DNA of 64,000 nucleotides from Rhizobium sp. TH2 (GTDB lineage Bacteria > Pseudomonadota > Alphaproteobacteria > Rhizobiales > Rhizobiaceae), in contig NZ_CP062231.1 of the NCBI RefSeq assembly GCF_024707525.1, forward strand, positions 5,679,501-5,743,500, given 5' to 3'. A program made the translations under genes and the position numbers. This document shows, piece by piece, positions 33,269-41,896 of the stretch (the first letter of the stretch is position 1; each line of letters starts with the position of its first letter). Below the pieces are notes generated by a model. The model ran no database searches. It was not told the origin of the DNA and was given only the letters and a program-made list of their open reading frames with translations.

Positions 33269-34819
33269 ATGTTTGAAAATTTCGTAGGGATATTGGCCGA
33301 CACGCGAGTGGGCTCTACTGCACTCGGAACGGGGCTGCAGATTGGCGCCAGCGCGGAGTTCCTTGGTGAAATTCTGTATCCAGAGGTGTCCACCTCGCAT
33401 CGTCACCTCTATCGAACGGTACGGGATCTAACCTATTCCGACGTTCTCTCTGATGGCAAAATCGTCCTCGATGCCTTGGATGGATTTTTTTCCGACCCGC
33501 TGTGGGATTCAAGAACGCATTACATATTCGACATCAAATATCACGATCTCGGGATTGTGCCGACGCATCCAGGAGCGATCGGCGCCTGCCCGCTGCTGTT
33601 AGAATACTTGCTGGCCAGAAACTTCAAGATCATCCATCTCAACCGCAGAAACAAGTTGGCGGCCACGCTCTCGCAGGAGGTCGCGGTGAGTACTGGTCTA
33701 TTTCATTCAAACCAAGGAGAAATATCGAACGCAGAGGTGTATCTTGATATCGATCGCTTGATTGCTGATGTTACTGGTAGAGAGAGAGCCTACGATCAGG
33801 TTTCTGCATGGCTGCGCGGCCATGGCAATGTCGTCGAAGTCCAGTATGAGGCGCTTTTCCTTGATGAGCATCGGATCGACTTGGGGCAGATCCTGCAGCG
33901 TCAGTTTGGGCTGAAAGCAAGTTTTTTACCGCGATTGAAGCGGCTTTCATCTGTAAGCAATGTCCGAGTCAAGAATGCGGACGAAATAAAGTCGGGCCTT
34001 TCCGCAGTAACCGAAGCGAAGCATGTCGCAGCGGCATTGGAGCCATACGCGAGAGAGGGAGCGCAAACGCCGTCGTCGGAAGGGGCAAAAAGGCCCATAT
34101 TTATCACTGGAGCCCCGAATACAGTTGAAGAAATCGTCCAGGCGTATCGCTCGGCAGAGGATGTCAATGCGCTGTGTTTCACGTCCAGTATTCCCCTCAC
34201 CAGATTATCGGATGCGGACGTGAAGAAACATCAGATGCTTATCGGCAATGCTGGGTTGCATTTTGCGCGCAGATTGGGGGAGCATTGTCTGACGGCGGTT
34301 ATGTTGCGAGACCCTACACAACGCACCTTAGAGGCATATCGCAACCTTGTTCGGGACGGCGAGACGGAGCTTGCATTAATCGATTTCCTTCAAAACCGCC
34401 ACATGCAGTGGGCATGCGACAATGCGATGTCCTGGATGTTGGTCCACGACGCCTCCGTTACGGCTCGCCGGGATAGGCCGTACCGAGACTGGACCGACGT
34501 CCAGCTCGAGGAACAGGCGCTTTCGGCTTTGCACCAGGTCAATTTAATAGGCTTTGCGCACGAGGGTATGGAATTTCTTACCCGCATCGGCGAGTTGACC
34601 GGCTTAATGATACCAAGTGTTAGCAGCCTTAGCGCCGTGAATTCTTCTGCATCCGATCACGAAATAGAACTGATACGTAGGCTGAACCGCGTCGATCAGC
34701 GCGTCTATGAGGAGGCAATCAAAATGAAGGACGAGATTTGGAACCGGACGAGGAATATGGTGGCAACGCATCGGCCGACTAATCAATTCGCCCGATCACC
34801 GGACGCGTTAGCGTCATAG
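33269..34819 (+). CDS. Double-domain sulfotransferase-like protein
   Basis: A 516-residue protein. Residues 1 to about 245 resemble Stf0-type sulfotransferases: the PAPS-loop-like ADTRVGSTALGTGLQ, EFLGEI, INLNRRNKLAATLSQEVA-type Arg/Asn segment (HLNRRNKLAATLSQEV) and VVEVQYEALF. Residues about 270-510 look like a second, family-2-type domain: IFITGAPNTVEEIVQ, TAVMLRDPTQRTLEAYRNLV and NLIGFAHEGMEFLTRIG, ending NRVDQRVYEEAIKMKDEIW. It would transfer sulfate to a carbohydrate or lipid. Base composition is lower in GC than the flanks. Its end overlaps the convergent methyltransferase gene by 6 bases. Two-domain reading is inference. Confidence 0.65.
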   Translation: MFENFVGILADTRVGSTALGTGLQIGASAEFLGEILYPEVSTSHRHLYRTVRDLTYSDVLSDGKIVLDALDGFFSDPLWDSRTHYIFDIKYHDLGIVPTHPGAIGACPLLLEYLLARNFKIIHLNRRNKLAATLSQEVAVSTGLFHSNQGEISNAEVYLDIDRLIADVTGRERAYDQVSAWLRGHGNVVEVQYEALFLDEHRIDLGQILQRQFGLKASFLPRLKRLSSVSNVRVKNADEIKSGLSAVTEAKHVAAALEPYAREGAQTPSSEGAKRPIFITGAPNTVEEIVQAYRSAEDVNALCFTSSIPLTRLSDADVKKHQMLIGNAGLHFARRLGEHCLTAVMLRDPTQRTLEAYRNLVRDGETELALIDFLQNRHMQWACDNAMSWMLVHDASVTARRDRPYRDWTDVQLEEQALSALHQVNLIGFAHEGMEFLTRIGELTGLMIPSVSSLSAVNSSASDHEIELIRRLNRVDQRVYEEAIKMKDEIWNRTRNMVATHRPTNQFARSPDALAS

Positions 34820-35839
34820 GGTATCCTTCTCTCGTCTTGAGGTCTTGGACCAAGTCTTCTGGAAAACAACAAGCCCGCCAGCACCCATGTCACCTCGTTG
34901 CTCGTCTGAGAACGTGTTATCGAATCTAGCCATTACTGCCTTCGCCCAGTCGGGCAGCGACCACTTTCCGACGCCAATAAAGTTGTTCATCACCTGCGTG
35001 GTGAGTGCGTTTATCAAATCTTTCGGGACAGAATGGGGGACAATCCTGACTGACAGATGAGCGTCCGACGCAATCTTTTCGAGGTAGGAGCGAGCAAATA
35101 GCCATTTGTCGTCGAAATTCTTAAGCGCCTGCGCGGACTTGTCCGTCCCCTTTCTGGTTTCCCACTGCCAGGCGAAAGACTTCATGATGGCTAACTCTTG
35201 TTCCCCCAAGCCCGGTCGCACCTCCGCGTCGGCAATCATGGTTTGGAAGGCGAGTTTGGTGAGCGCCCACCCAGGCTCAAGCGGCTCCATAAATATGGCC
35301 TCTCCGCCAACTTTTAGACCGCGAGAGATGTTTTGAAGTGCGATCAGCGGATCGAATAGATGGTGAAGGATTGAGCCGCCCACCACCAGATCGAAGGTGT
35401 TCGGAACTAGTTTGATGCTGTGAAGATCCGCACAGGAGACCGCCAGCCTGGACGTGTCGATGTCACGCTGTTCCACTTCTCTCTTGAGGATCGCCAGAAT
35501 GTGCTCACTGATATCTGTGGCGAGTATGGTGCTTTCCGGCAAGAGGTCGAAAAGTGCTATAATGGAATTCCCCGATCCTGACCCGACGTCGAGAATGATA
35601 GGGTGCTTAGGGAGCCTGGAAAGTGCCGCTATCTGGGGTTTAAGATTCTTCTTGGTAAGTTCGGGGTTGAACCACTGCTGGTGGTACTTGTCGGCCTCCT
35701 CAAGGAATTGGCTGCCGACCCCCGGTTTGGCCAAATCGATGAATCCTTCAGGCGCTCGAATGCCATCGTAAGCGTTGCCAAGTTTCTGGCCTAAGTCGAC
35801 CAAGCGATCATTGAAAAAACGCTGAGCATCGAGAAACAT
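34814..35839 (-). CDS. SAM-dependent methyltransferase (class I)
   Basis: About 341 residues. The ATG at 35839 is preferred because TGGAGA lies six bases upstream; an ATG at 35845 is the alternative. The SAM-binding motif is ILDVGSGSGNSIIALF, followed by ILATDISEHIL and FDLVVGGSILHHLFDP. The C-terminal part is helical, without a recognised substrate domain. Such enzymes methylate small molecules or glycolipids. It is convergent with the sulfotransferase gene (stop codons overlap) and shares its atypical composition, so the two may modify the same surface molecule. Confidence 0.85.
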   Translation of the reverse strand: MFLDAQRFFNDRLVDLGQKLGNAYDGIRAPEGFIDLAKPGVGSQFLEEADKYHQQWFNPELTKKNLKPQIAALSRLPKHPIILDVGSGSGNSIIALFDLLPESTILATDISEHILAILKREVEQRDIDTSRLAVSCADLHSIKLVPNTFDLVVGGSILHHLFDPLIALQNISRGLKVGGEAIFMEPLEPGWALTKLAFQTMIADAEVRPGLGEQELAIMKSFAWQWETRKGTDKSAQALKNFDDKWLFARSYLEKIASDAHLSVRIVPHSVPKDLINALTTQVMNNFIGVGKWSLPDWAKAVMARFDNTFSDEQRGDMGAGGLVVFQKTWSKTSRREKDTL

Positions 35840-36115
35840 CGGCATTCTCCATTCGGGGTTGAATGAGGATTAGCCCTGCAGTTTGACGAAGGTCAAGCCA
35901 AATGCAAACGCATGTTGCGATAATCTGTCCGCGATGCGCTGGCCGCATCTCGAAGTTCCGCGCACAACCGCTGGGGTTTTGGCCCATATTCACCAGGGTT
36001 CACTGAAATTCACGGTCTTATGTAGCAAGCACACCAAGGGTGCCGAGCCACACAAAGCCATCTCAAGGGAGATGGTATGTTACCGCACATTATAGCAGCG
36101 CTGCTTTTCGCAGCT

Positions 36116-37108
36116 TTAGGTAATCATTGTGATGTCTGGAATGAGCGCTGCGTCGAACCACTCCGGACCAATCATTTCATCAGCGGAAACCATGCTCGCG
36201 ACGGATACTCTGTTTGTAAATTCAAAGGCGAAAAGGACAATCTTGCTGGGTTCATTTTTGCTCATCTGGGTAAACCGATAAGACGCCATAAAGACGACGA
36301 AGAGTCTCGTGTTGTGGGCGGCCCATTCGGAAAAAAGCTCGACGGGAATGAATGTCTGGAGTGGTGTTATCGTGTCCATGTTGGGCAAGAGTATTTTCGC
36401 GCCCCCATTTTTAGCCGCGACTCCGGCAATCAAAGGTTCAGTAAGTTCAACGACCTTCGCCAAGAAATCATCTTCGTTAGTCACCAGCCAATTGCTCTGC
36501 ATGTAGCACTGAACAGCGGGCATGTTGCCAACGTTGGTAAGAGCAAATCTAACCTTACCGCCCTTGAAGACGTTCTGATCCACCCCGTCAATCCGTTCAA
36601 CGGCCAACATCTTATCAATTCGAGGATCGTCAAGACGCAGCCAGGGGCGATTTTCCGTAACGAAATGTTCTCTCCCTTGGGCAACGGAAGCCAACGCGGC
36701 TTTCGTCGTTTCGCGGGCTTCATGGAAAGTTCTTCGTACATAAAACAGGCCGAGGATAGCGATAGGGATGCTTACAAGCGAGGCGAAGAACATCATCTTC
36801 GCCCATATCGCCATATCCTGTTGGGCTTGCAAATCTGCCTGGGTGGATTGCTTGGTGTAATAGGTCTGAAGCTCATCCGAGACGCATCCGGCGGCCTCAG
36901 CAGGAGGTCGGTTGACGCAGATGCGCTCTATACGCTTTTGGGCTTCGCGCTTGTCCTCATCGGCGTTGTCTTGGTAACGGGCATAAACCTGATGTATTTC
37001 GGCATAATCTGAGATCACAGAGTGAAATACGAACCCCGACGTTATGATGAAAAGGCAACCGACTATGGTTGCAAGTGTATATTCGAGGACCCTATCGCCA
37101 TTAGACAT
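36116..37108 (-). CDS. Two-helix membrane protein of unknown function
   Basis: A 330-residue protein with a membrane helix at residues 9-30, a charged helical loop with a paired Cys (ICVNRPPAEAAGCV), a second helix at residues 106-124 and a large cytoplasmic C-terminal domain (VTENRPWLRLDDPRID to the end) of mixed beta structure. No family is recognised, although the C-terminal part looks like proteins annotated only as hypothetical in accessory regions. The GC content is visibly lower than in neighbouring core genes. A weak ribosome-binding site precedes the ATG. It lies alone between the methyltransferase and phage remnants. Confidence 0.7.
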   Translation of the reverse strand: MSNGDRVLEYTLATIVGCLFIITSGFVFHSVISDYAEIHQVYARYQDNADEDKREAQKRIERICVNRPPAEAAGCVSDELQTYYTKQSTQADLQAQQDMAIWAKMMFFASLVSIPIAILGLFYVRRTFHEARETTKAALASVAQGREHFVTENRPWLRLDDPRIDKMLAVERIDGVDQNVFKGGKVRFALTNVGNMPAVQCYMQSNWLVTNEDDFLAKVVELTEPLIAGVAAKNGGAKILLPNMDTITPLQTFIPVELFSEWAAHNTRLFVVFMASYRFTQMSKNEPSKIVLFAFEFTNRVSVASMVSADEMIGPEWFDAALIPDITMIT

Positions 37109-37239
37109 TGAAGTAAGAACGCCGCTGTGAATTTGCCCCTAGAGAGCTTATTCCGCACGTTTACCTCTTTTTCGTCAACTCCTATTTGCGCCCGCTTCTC
37201 AACTAGCGCGGCGTAGATGACTCCCTGTTGGTGCTTTTG

Positions 37240-37446
37240 CTACCTAAGACCGGAAATTCGCATACCTTCGGAGTATGTGCCGGATGGACCGGCACCCACC
37301 TCTATTCTAAGACCTGTTGCCGAGCCGCCAGCACGTCCGCGTGCACTTATTTGGGCGCCAACGATGTGAACTGGCGCCGTTTCGATAATGTCAGCCAACT
37401 CCGATAACGTGTCCGCAAGATCTGCGTGTGTCACAGTTTCCTCCAT
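37240..37446 (-). CDS. Small hypothetical protein
   Basis: A 68-residue frame beginning MEETVTHADLADTLSELAD. The first half is an acidic helix and the second half is Gly/Ser-rich (AQISARGRAGGSATGLRIEV). The frame is open upstream to 37707, but that part runs antisense to phage-like sequence and is not credible. No domain is recognised. Its location in the accessory patch suggests a phage or island gene. Confidence 0.4.
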   Translation of the reverse strand: MEETVTHADLADTLSELADIIETAPVHIVGAQISARGRAGGSATGLRIEVGAGPSGTYSEGMRISGLR

Positions 37447-37544
37447 GGTGAGTTCCAAATCGAACCACAAATAGAAGAGCGAGACGAGCGCGCGACGAGG
37501 ATCATCGGCTATTGGCCCTGACCGATAACCACAAAACATCGATT

Positions 37545-37574
37545 GAAGGCTCCCATTTCGGGGGCCTTTCTTTT
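37545..37574 (+). terminator. Intrinsic terminator-like hairpin
   Basis: AAGGCTCCC pairs with GGGGGCCTT (one T-G pair) across a 5-base loop, followed by TTCTTTT. It stands directly before the phage-gene remnants and probably belonged to the preceding phage transcription unit. Confidence 0.6.
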
Positions 37575-37589
37575 CAAGGATCATCATCA

Positions 37590-37749
37590 TGAACCGCAGT
37601 GCTTTGTTTACAACGCAGTGCGAGCCTCGCTGTTCGCCGGCAAGCTGACTCAGGATCCGGTGACTGGCATGGAAGCCATCCTCGACGCCAGCGCACTGAA
37701 GCCGCAATCGCCATCCTTCGGGATGAGCAAGTCCCCCGGAAGGAACTAG
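37590..37749 (+). pseudogene. Frameshifted start of a phage lysin-type (GH19-like) gene
   Basis: The ATG at 37590 gives MNRSALFTT; the chain continues in another frame as AVRASLFAGKLTQDPVTGME and AILDAS. Together this matches the N-terminus of GH19/structural-protein-P5-type phage lysins, which begin with a short Arg-Ser-Phe segment and a SLFGGKLSQxQVxG motif. One frameshift near 37610-37620 and a truncation after AILDAS destroy the gene. The match is from memory of the family, not a search. Confidence 0.5.
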
Positions 37750-37907
37750 AACGCGTATGGGCAGCTACTGACCAGCAAATCGCGGATCTTCGGGACGAAA
37801 CAAATCGGCTGCGCGCGCAGTATACCGATACTTACAATCTTCGTGATGCAAATGCCAAGATGAGGGAGCGCGTCGATCGCCTGGAGCGAAACAAACTCGG
37901 TCATTGA
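37698..37907 (+). pseudogene. Coiled-coil fragment of a phage accessory gene
   Basis: The frame reads EAAIAILRDEQVPRKELERV and continues as a heptad-patterned coiled coil (DQQIADLRDETNRLRAQY, AKMRERVDRLERN) ending at the TGA at 37905. It lacks a proper start and overlaps the lysin fragment, as if a deletion joined two lysis-region genes. Rz-like or tail-assembly proteins have similar coiled coils; I cannot say which. Confidence 0.4.
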
Positions 37908-38001
37908 CCCCCAGAAAATGACCAAAGTTTGATTGGACCTGTGGAACACTACATAAAATAGGCTCGTAGGTTCGGAAGATACTGAAAATATCGGAGTTGG
38001 T

Positions 38002-38077
38002 TGGTGGAGCTAAGCGGGATCGAACCGCTGGCCTCTACATTGCGAACGTAGCGCTCTCCCAGCTGAGCTATAGCCCC
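38002..38077 (-). tRNA. tRNA-Ala (anticodon CGC)
   Basis: Read on the minus strand the 76-base gene folds fully. The acceptor is GGGGCTA with TAGCTCC. The D arm is GCTC/GAGC, the anticodon stem CTACG/TGTAG with loop TTCGCAA (anticodon CGC), and the T arm AGCGG/CCGCT with TTCGATC. A discriminator A and encoded CCA follow. The 3' end of the gene faces the accessory patch at 33-38 kb, the usual orientation for integration at a tRNA. Confidence 0.96.
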
Positions 38078-38242
38078 ACACGACCTTAGCGGTCGTCAAA
38101 TAGATAGCACGCGTCGCGGAAAATTCAATCGATATGGCGGACAAATTTATGTCGGCATGTCTCGCGGGGCCCGTGCGCGGACATTGCTTCGCCACGCAAA
38201 TAAGCTATTCATGCGTCGTCCCAACCAGCCGAGGAGAAGGCA

Positions 38243-39640
38243 TTGGCAGCCGCATTCGGAACATCGGGCCTGCGCGGGCCCGCGACGGATTTCACGGGAA
38301 GGGTCTGCATGGCCTATGTGACCGCCTTTCTCGAACGATGCGGCGAGGCATCCGGCCGGACCGCCTATGTCGGGGCCGATCTGCGTGATTCCAGTCCCCG
38401 CATATCAGGCCAGTGCCTGGCGGCCATCAAGGCGGCCGGATGGACGCCCGTCTGGGCCGGCAACGTGCCGACGCCGGCGCTTGCGGCCTATGCCATGGCC
38501 CGCTCGGCGCCAGCGATCATGATCACCGGCAGCCACATTCCCGAGACCTATAACGGCATCAAGTTCTACCGTCCGGATGGCGAATTCCTCAAGGACGACG
38601 AGGCGCCGGTACGGGTGCGTGCCGAAGCGATCCTCGCCGAAGGCCGCGATGTCGCGGCAATCGAGCCCGGCGCGCCGCTCGCCGATGTCGCCGGAAGTTA
38701 TGTCCGCCGCTATGTCGATGCCTTCGGCCCGGATGCGCTGGCCGGCCTCAGGATCGGTATAGATCTTCATTCCGCCGTCGGCCGCGATCTGACCGCCGGC
38801 ATCTTCGAGGGGCTCGGCGCGTCGTGCCATGCGTTCCGCCGCGTCGAACATTTCATCGCCGTCGATACCGAGGCGCTGGACCCCGACGATATCGCCCGCG
38901 CGAGAAAAATCATTTCCGATGAGAAGCTCGATGCCGTGGTCTCCACCGATGGCGATGGCGACCGGCCGCTGGTCATCGACGAGACGGGCCGCCAGATCAA
39001 CGGCGATGTGCTCGGTGTCCTGACATCCAGGCTGATCGGTACGAAGACGGTGGTCACGCCGCTGTCCTCCACCAGTGCGATCGAGCAGTCCGGCTGGTTC
39101 GAAACGGTCGCGCGCACCCGCATCGGATCGCCCTATGTCGTCGCGGCGATGGCGTCCGCCACCCTTCATCCGGTCGCCGGCTTCGAGGCCAATGGCGGCT
39201 TCCTGCTGGGCGACGATGTGGTGCTCGCCAAGGGCACGCTCACGGCGCTGCCGACCCGCGACGCGATCCTGCCCGCTGTCGCCTCCTTGGTACTTGCGAG
39301 AAAGGAAGGCCTCACGCTTTCGGCGCTCGCGGCGACGCTGCCGCCGCGCTTCATGAAGGCCGATCGCGTCAAGGACGTCGCTGCCGACAAGGCCAGGATC
39401 TTCCTCGGCGAGATCGAGATGTCGCGCACCTTCCGCCGGAATTTCGACGCCCGCGTTGCCGATCCCATAGAAATCTCGACGCTCGATGGTGTCCGCATGG
39501 CATTCGCCAATGGCGACACGGTGCATTTCCGCCAGTCGGGCAATGCGCCCGAAATGCGAATCTATGTGGAGACCGGCTCGGTGGAAGCGACCGACACGCT
39601 GCTGGGCGAACTGATCGAAAAGCTGCAATCGGCCTTCTGA
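38243..39640 (+). CDS. Phosphohexomutase (phosphomannomutase/phosphoglucomutase family)
   Basis: A 465-residue enzyme starting with TTG after GAGGAGAAGG. The N-terminus AAAFGTSGLRG is typical. The catalytic serine lies in MITGSHIPETYNG (Ser97), where most relatives read TASHNP; the Asn-Pro is replaced by Ile-Pro. The magnesium loop STDGDGDRPLVID and the sugar-binding GFEANGGFLLGDD are intact. The phosphate-binding C-terminal loop reads RQSGNAPEMRIYVE. It interconverts hexose 1- and 6-phosphates for surface polysaccharide precursors. The GNAT gene follows 21 bases downstream. Confidence 0.9.
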   Translation: MAAAFGTSGLRGPATDFTGRVCMAYVTAFLERCGEASGRTAYVGADLRDSSPRISGQCLAAIKAAGWTPVWAGNVPTPALAAYAMARSAPAIMITGSHIPETYNGIKFYRPDGEFLKDDEAPVRVRAEAILAEGRDVAAIEPGAPLADVAGSYVRRYVDAFGPDALAGLRIGIDLHSAVGRDLTAGIFEGLGASCHAFRRVEHFIAVDTEALDPDDIARARKIISDEKLDAVVSTDGDGDRPLVIDETGRQINGDVLGVLTSRLIGTKTVVTPLSSTSAIEQSGWFETVARTRIGSPYVVAAMASATLHPVAGFEANGGFLLGDDVVLAKGTLTALPTRDAILPAVASLVLARKEGLTLSALAATLPPRFMKADRVKDVAADKARIFLGEIEMSRTFRRNFDARVADPIEISTLDGVRMAFANGDTVHFRQSGNAPEMRIYVETGSVEATDTLLGELIEKLQSAF

Positions 39641-39661
39641 CCGGATTGCGAGGGGAATGGA

Positions 39662-40102
39662 ATGATCGAGATCCGTGATGCGCAAGCCGGCGACCTCGCC
39701 GACTGGATGCCGCTCTGGCAGGGCTATCTTGATTTCTACGAGGTCGATATCGCGCCCGATATCACCATGGCCACATGGGCGCGCATCCTCGATCCGATGA
39801 ACCCGCTGACCTCACGGGTGGCGCTGGTGGGCGGCAATATGATCGGCTTTGCCAACCACCACACGCACCTGACGACCTGGGACGCGCGCCCGACCTGCTA
39901 TTTCGAGGATATGTTTGTCTCGTCCACCGCGCGCGGCCTCGGCGTCGGCCGGGCGTTGATCGACGATCTCGTCGCACGCGGCAAGGAGCGCGATTGGGTC
40001 TCGATCTACTGGATCACCGCCGAGAAGAACAAGACCGCGCAGAAGCTCTACGACACCTATGTCGGCAAGGATGAGTTCATCCGCTACAGCATCAATCTCT
40101 AG
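39662..40102 (+). CDS. GNAT family N-acetyltransferase
   Basis: A 146-residue enzyme of normal GNAT length. The acetyl-CoA loop is seen in VSSTARGLGVGRALIDDLV (pattern R-G-x-G-x-G/A). It starts MIEIRDAQAGDLADWMPLW, as in small stand-alone GNATs, and ends with a helix and strand ENKTAQKLYDTYVGKDEF. It transfers an acetyl group to an amine; the acceptor is unknown. Its start has GAGGGGAATGG. Its last four bases overlap the convergent cyclase gene. Confidence 0.9.
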   Translation: MIEIRDAQAGDLADWMPLWQGYLDFYEVDIAPDITMATWARILDPMNPLTSRVALVGGNMIGFANHHTHLTTWDARPTCYFEDMFVSSTARGLGVGRALIDDLVARGKERDWVSIYWITAEKNKTAQKLYDTYVGKDEFIRYSINL

Positions 40103-41037
40103 GACCGCCGCAGCACCCAGCCCAGCGCGGCCGCGATGGCGATGGCGAGGAGGGGCCACTGAGCCCAGAATTCGCCGTGCCAGCTGAAAAGGTTGATGGT
40201 CACGATGGTGGCGGCGGCGATGATGGCAAGTGCCATTGTTCTTGGCCGCCCGCTCAGGCTCCGGGACCAGATGAGGGCGGCTGCAATGGCCATGCCCATC
40301 ACCGGCCACCGGGCCCAGAATTCGCCCTGCCAGGTCAGGAGGTTGATCACGAGGACGATCGCCGAGGCGACGCCGAGGAAACCCATGATTCTGTTGCTGA
40401 AGGGTATGCGCCTTGGCGGGGTTGAATCGCGCGCAACTCGCCCGAACTGCTCCTGCATCGGCGGCTGCGATGGCGTAGCGTCGGAAGGCTTCTGGTGGGC
40501 ATGACCGGTATCGCCGACGCGAACGGCATAGCTCGGGATCGCCTCGTTGATATTCTTGACCGAGAGGGGCCCAAGAAAATCGAAAGCGACGGCGACCTTA
40601 TTGCGCACCTGATCGTAGACGGTATTGGAAATCACGATGCCGCCTGGCTCGGCCTGGCTCTGCAGTCGTGCCGCGATATTGACGCCATCGCCGTAGATAT
40701 CATTGTCCTGTTCGATGACATCGCCGAGATTGATGCCGATACGGAACTGCATGCGGCGCTCGGCGGGATGGGGCTCGTTCCGGCCGGCAATATCGTTCTG
40801 GATATCGATCGCCGCGCGCAACGCCTCGACGACGCTCGGGAATTCCGCAATCAGCCCGTCGCCCCAGGTATTGACGACGCGGCCGCCATGCAGGCCGATC
40901 ACCGCGCGCATCGAATCGCGATAGCGCTGCAACGTCGCGAGCGTGCCTTCCTCGTCAACCCCCATCATGCGGGAATAATCCTGAACGTCGGCCGACATGA
41001 TGGTGGTAAGCTTGCGCCTGGTCTCGGTCTCGGTCAT
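40099..41037 (-). CDS. Class III adenylate cyclase with duplicated 2TM-type tail
   Basis: A 312-residue protein from the ATG at 41037. The class III cyclase domain covers about residues 10-165, with metal Asp residues in IMSADVQDYSRMM and TWGDGLIAEF, and the transition-state Asn/Arg in DGVNIAARLQ. These indicate an active cyclase. After a polar linker two similar membrane units follow: INLLTWQGEFWARWPVMGMA and INLFSWHGEFWAQWPLLAIA, each preceded by a helix. The duplicated segment resembles the 2TM domain. The cyclase would sit on the cytoplasmic side of the membrane. It converges on the GNAT gene. Confidence 0.88.
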   Translation of the reverse strand: MTETETRRKLTTIMSADVQDYSRMMGVDEEGTLATLQRYRDSMRAVIGLHGGRVVNTWGDGLIAEFPSVVEALRAAIDIQNDIAGRNEPHPAERRMQFRIGINLGDVIEQDNDIYGDGVNIAARLQSQAEPGGIVISNTVYDQVRNKVAVAFDFLGPLSVKNINEAIPSYAVRVGDTGHAHQKPSDATPSQPPMQEQFGRVARDSTPPRRIPFSNRIMGFLGVASAIVLVINLLTWQGEFWARWPVMGMAIAAALIWSRSLSGRPRTMALAIIAAATIVTINLFSWHGEFWAQWPLLAIAIAAALGWVLRRS

Positions 41038-41221
41038 CGTCGCCCCTCGCGGCACCACAATCGCACGAAGCAAATATGGTACAGGCTGTCGAGGAATGGA
41101 AGGAGGCGGAGCTCAAGTTTTCCGCATCGATCGAGCGTGCGGCTGTGCTGCGCCATCAATTCTTCCCTTTTTCGAACCAGACAGGCCGAAATCTCATCCA
41201 GCTTCCAAGGACATGATCCGA

Positions 41222-41569
41222 ATGAACCGCATCGTTACCGCTCTTCTCATGGCCGCGATCGCCGGCACTGCGATCGCCGATCCCGTGCCGGTGACCAACA
41301 CCACCAAGCGGCCATACAAGGAGGGCAAGGTCTACTGTAACGACGCCAAGCTGAGCAAGCCGTCGAAGGGCGAGAATATCGCCTGCTACAATCACGACGC
41401 CTGCTATTCCGACCCGCAGGGCAGGAGCCGCAAGGATTGCGACGAAGGCTATCTGCGCGACATGAAGCTCGCCGGTGTCAACCCGACCATGGCCTTGATC
41501 CGGTTCAAGGCCGTGCGCAACTGGGGCGAGGCCTCCTGGGATCGCAGCCGCAAGAACGACGAGTGGTAG
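41222..41569 (+). CDS. Small secreted protein with phospholipase A2-like motif
   Basis: A 115-residue protein. The ATG at 41222 gives a clean signal peptide (MNRIVTALLMAAIAGTAIA); an ATG at 41213 is an alternative. The mature chain contains CYNHDACYSDP (Cys55, His58, Asp59, Cys61) followed by KDCDEGYLRDM (Cys73). The C-x-x-H-D-x-C pattern and the following C-D helix resemble secreted phospholipase A2, in which His-Asp is catalytic. An upstream Gly-rich calcium loop is not obvious. Whether it is an active lipase is open. Confidence 0.7.
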   Translation: MNRIVTALLMAAIAGTAIADPVPVTNTTKRPYKEGKVYCNDAKLSKPSKGENIACYNHDACYSDPQGRSRKDCDEGYLRDMKLAGVNPTMALIRFKAVRNWGEASWDRSRKNDEW

Positions 41570-41587
41570 GCGAAGACGTTGTGAAGG

Positions 41588-41896
41588 TCAGGAACTCGGC
41601 CTGCCGCGCCAAGCCTCTATCTTGCGCTCGACCCAGTAGATCGCATTGACCGTCGGCCTGCGCAGGAAGGTGACGTCCTGCGCCAGCAGCAGCAGGCCGA
41701 GCGGTACCATCCAGAAACCGAGGATGGGCAGGAAGCCGACGCAGCCGAACAACACCAGCAGCACGCCGGCAACCAGCCGCAACAGGCGCAGTTCGGGCTT
41801 CCGGATCCAGCCGACGAAGCGTCCCATCCAGCCGGGCATCTTTGCCTGGTATCTCTCGACGATCCTGTCGAGGTGGTCGTGGTCGCGCGTCGTCAT
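41588..41896 (-). CDS. Small inner-membrane protein (PGPGW/DUF454-like)
   Basis: A 102-residue protein starting MTTRDHDHLDRIV after GGAGAGACA. Two adjoining membrane helices (residues 45-82: LLRLVAGVLLVLFGCVGFLP and VPLGLLLLAQDV) are followed by a basic tail (AIYWVERKIEAWRGR). The helix-Gly-Pro pattern fits small transmembrane proteins of unknown function. The open frame continues further upstream, but the ribosome-binding site and the lack of sense in that extension favour this start. Confidence 0.75.
   Translation of the reverse strand: MTTRDHDHLDRIVERYQAKMPGWMGRFVGWIRKPELRLLRLVAGVLLVLFGCVGFLPILGFWMVPLGLLLLAQDVTFLRRPTVNAIYWVERKIEAWRGRPSS

Noticed and set aside
36077..37012. 311-residue frame opposite the unknown membrane protein at 36116-37108
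   Set aside because: The minus-strand reading gives a normal start, two membrane helices and a coherent domain. The + reading has irregular Cys/His content and a weaker start.
37447..37707. Upstream part of the frame at 37240
   Set aside because: It is antisense to the phage lysin-like remnant and contains no start with a ribosome-binding site.
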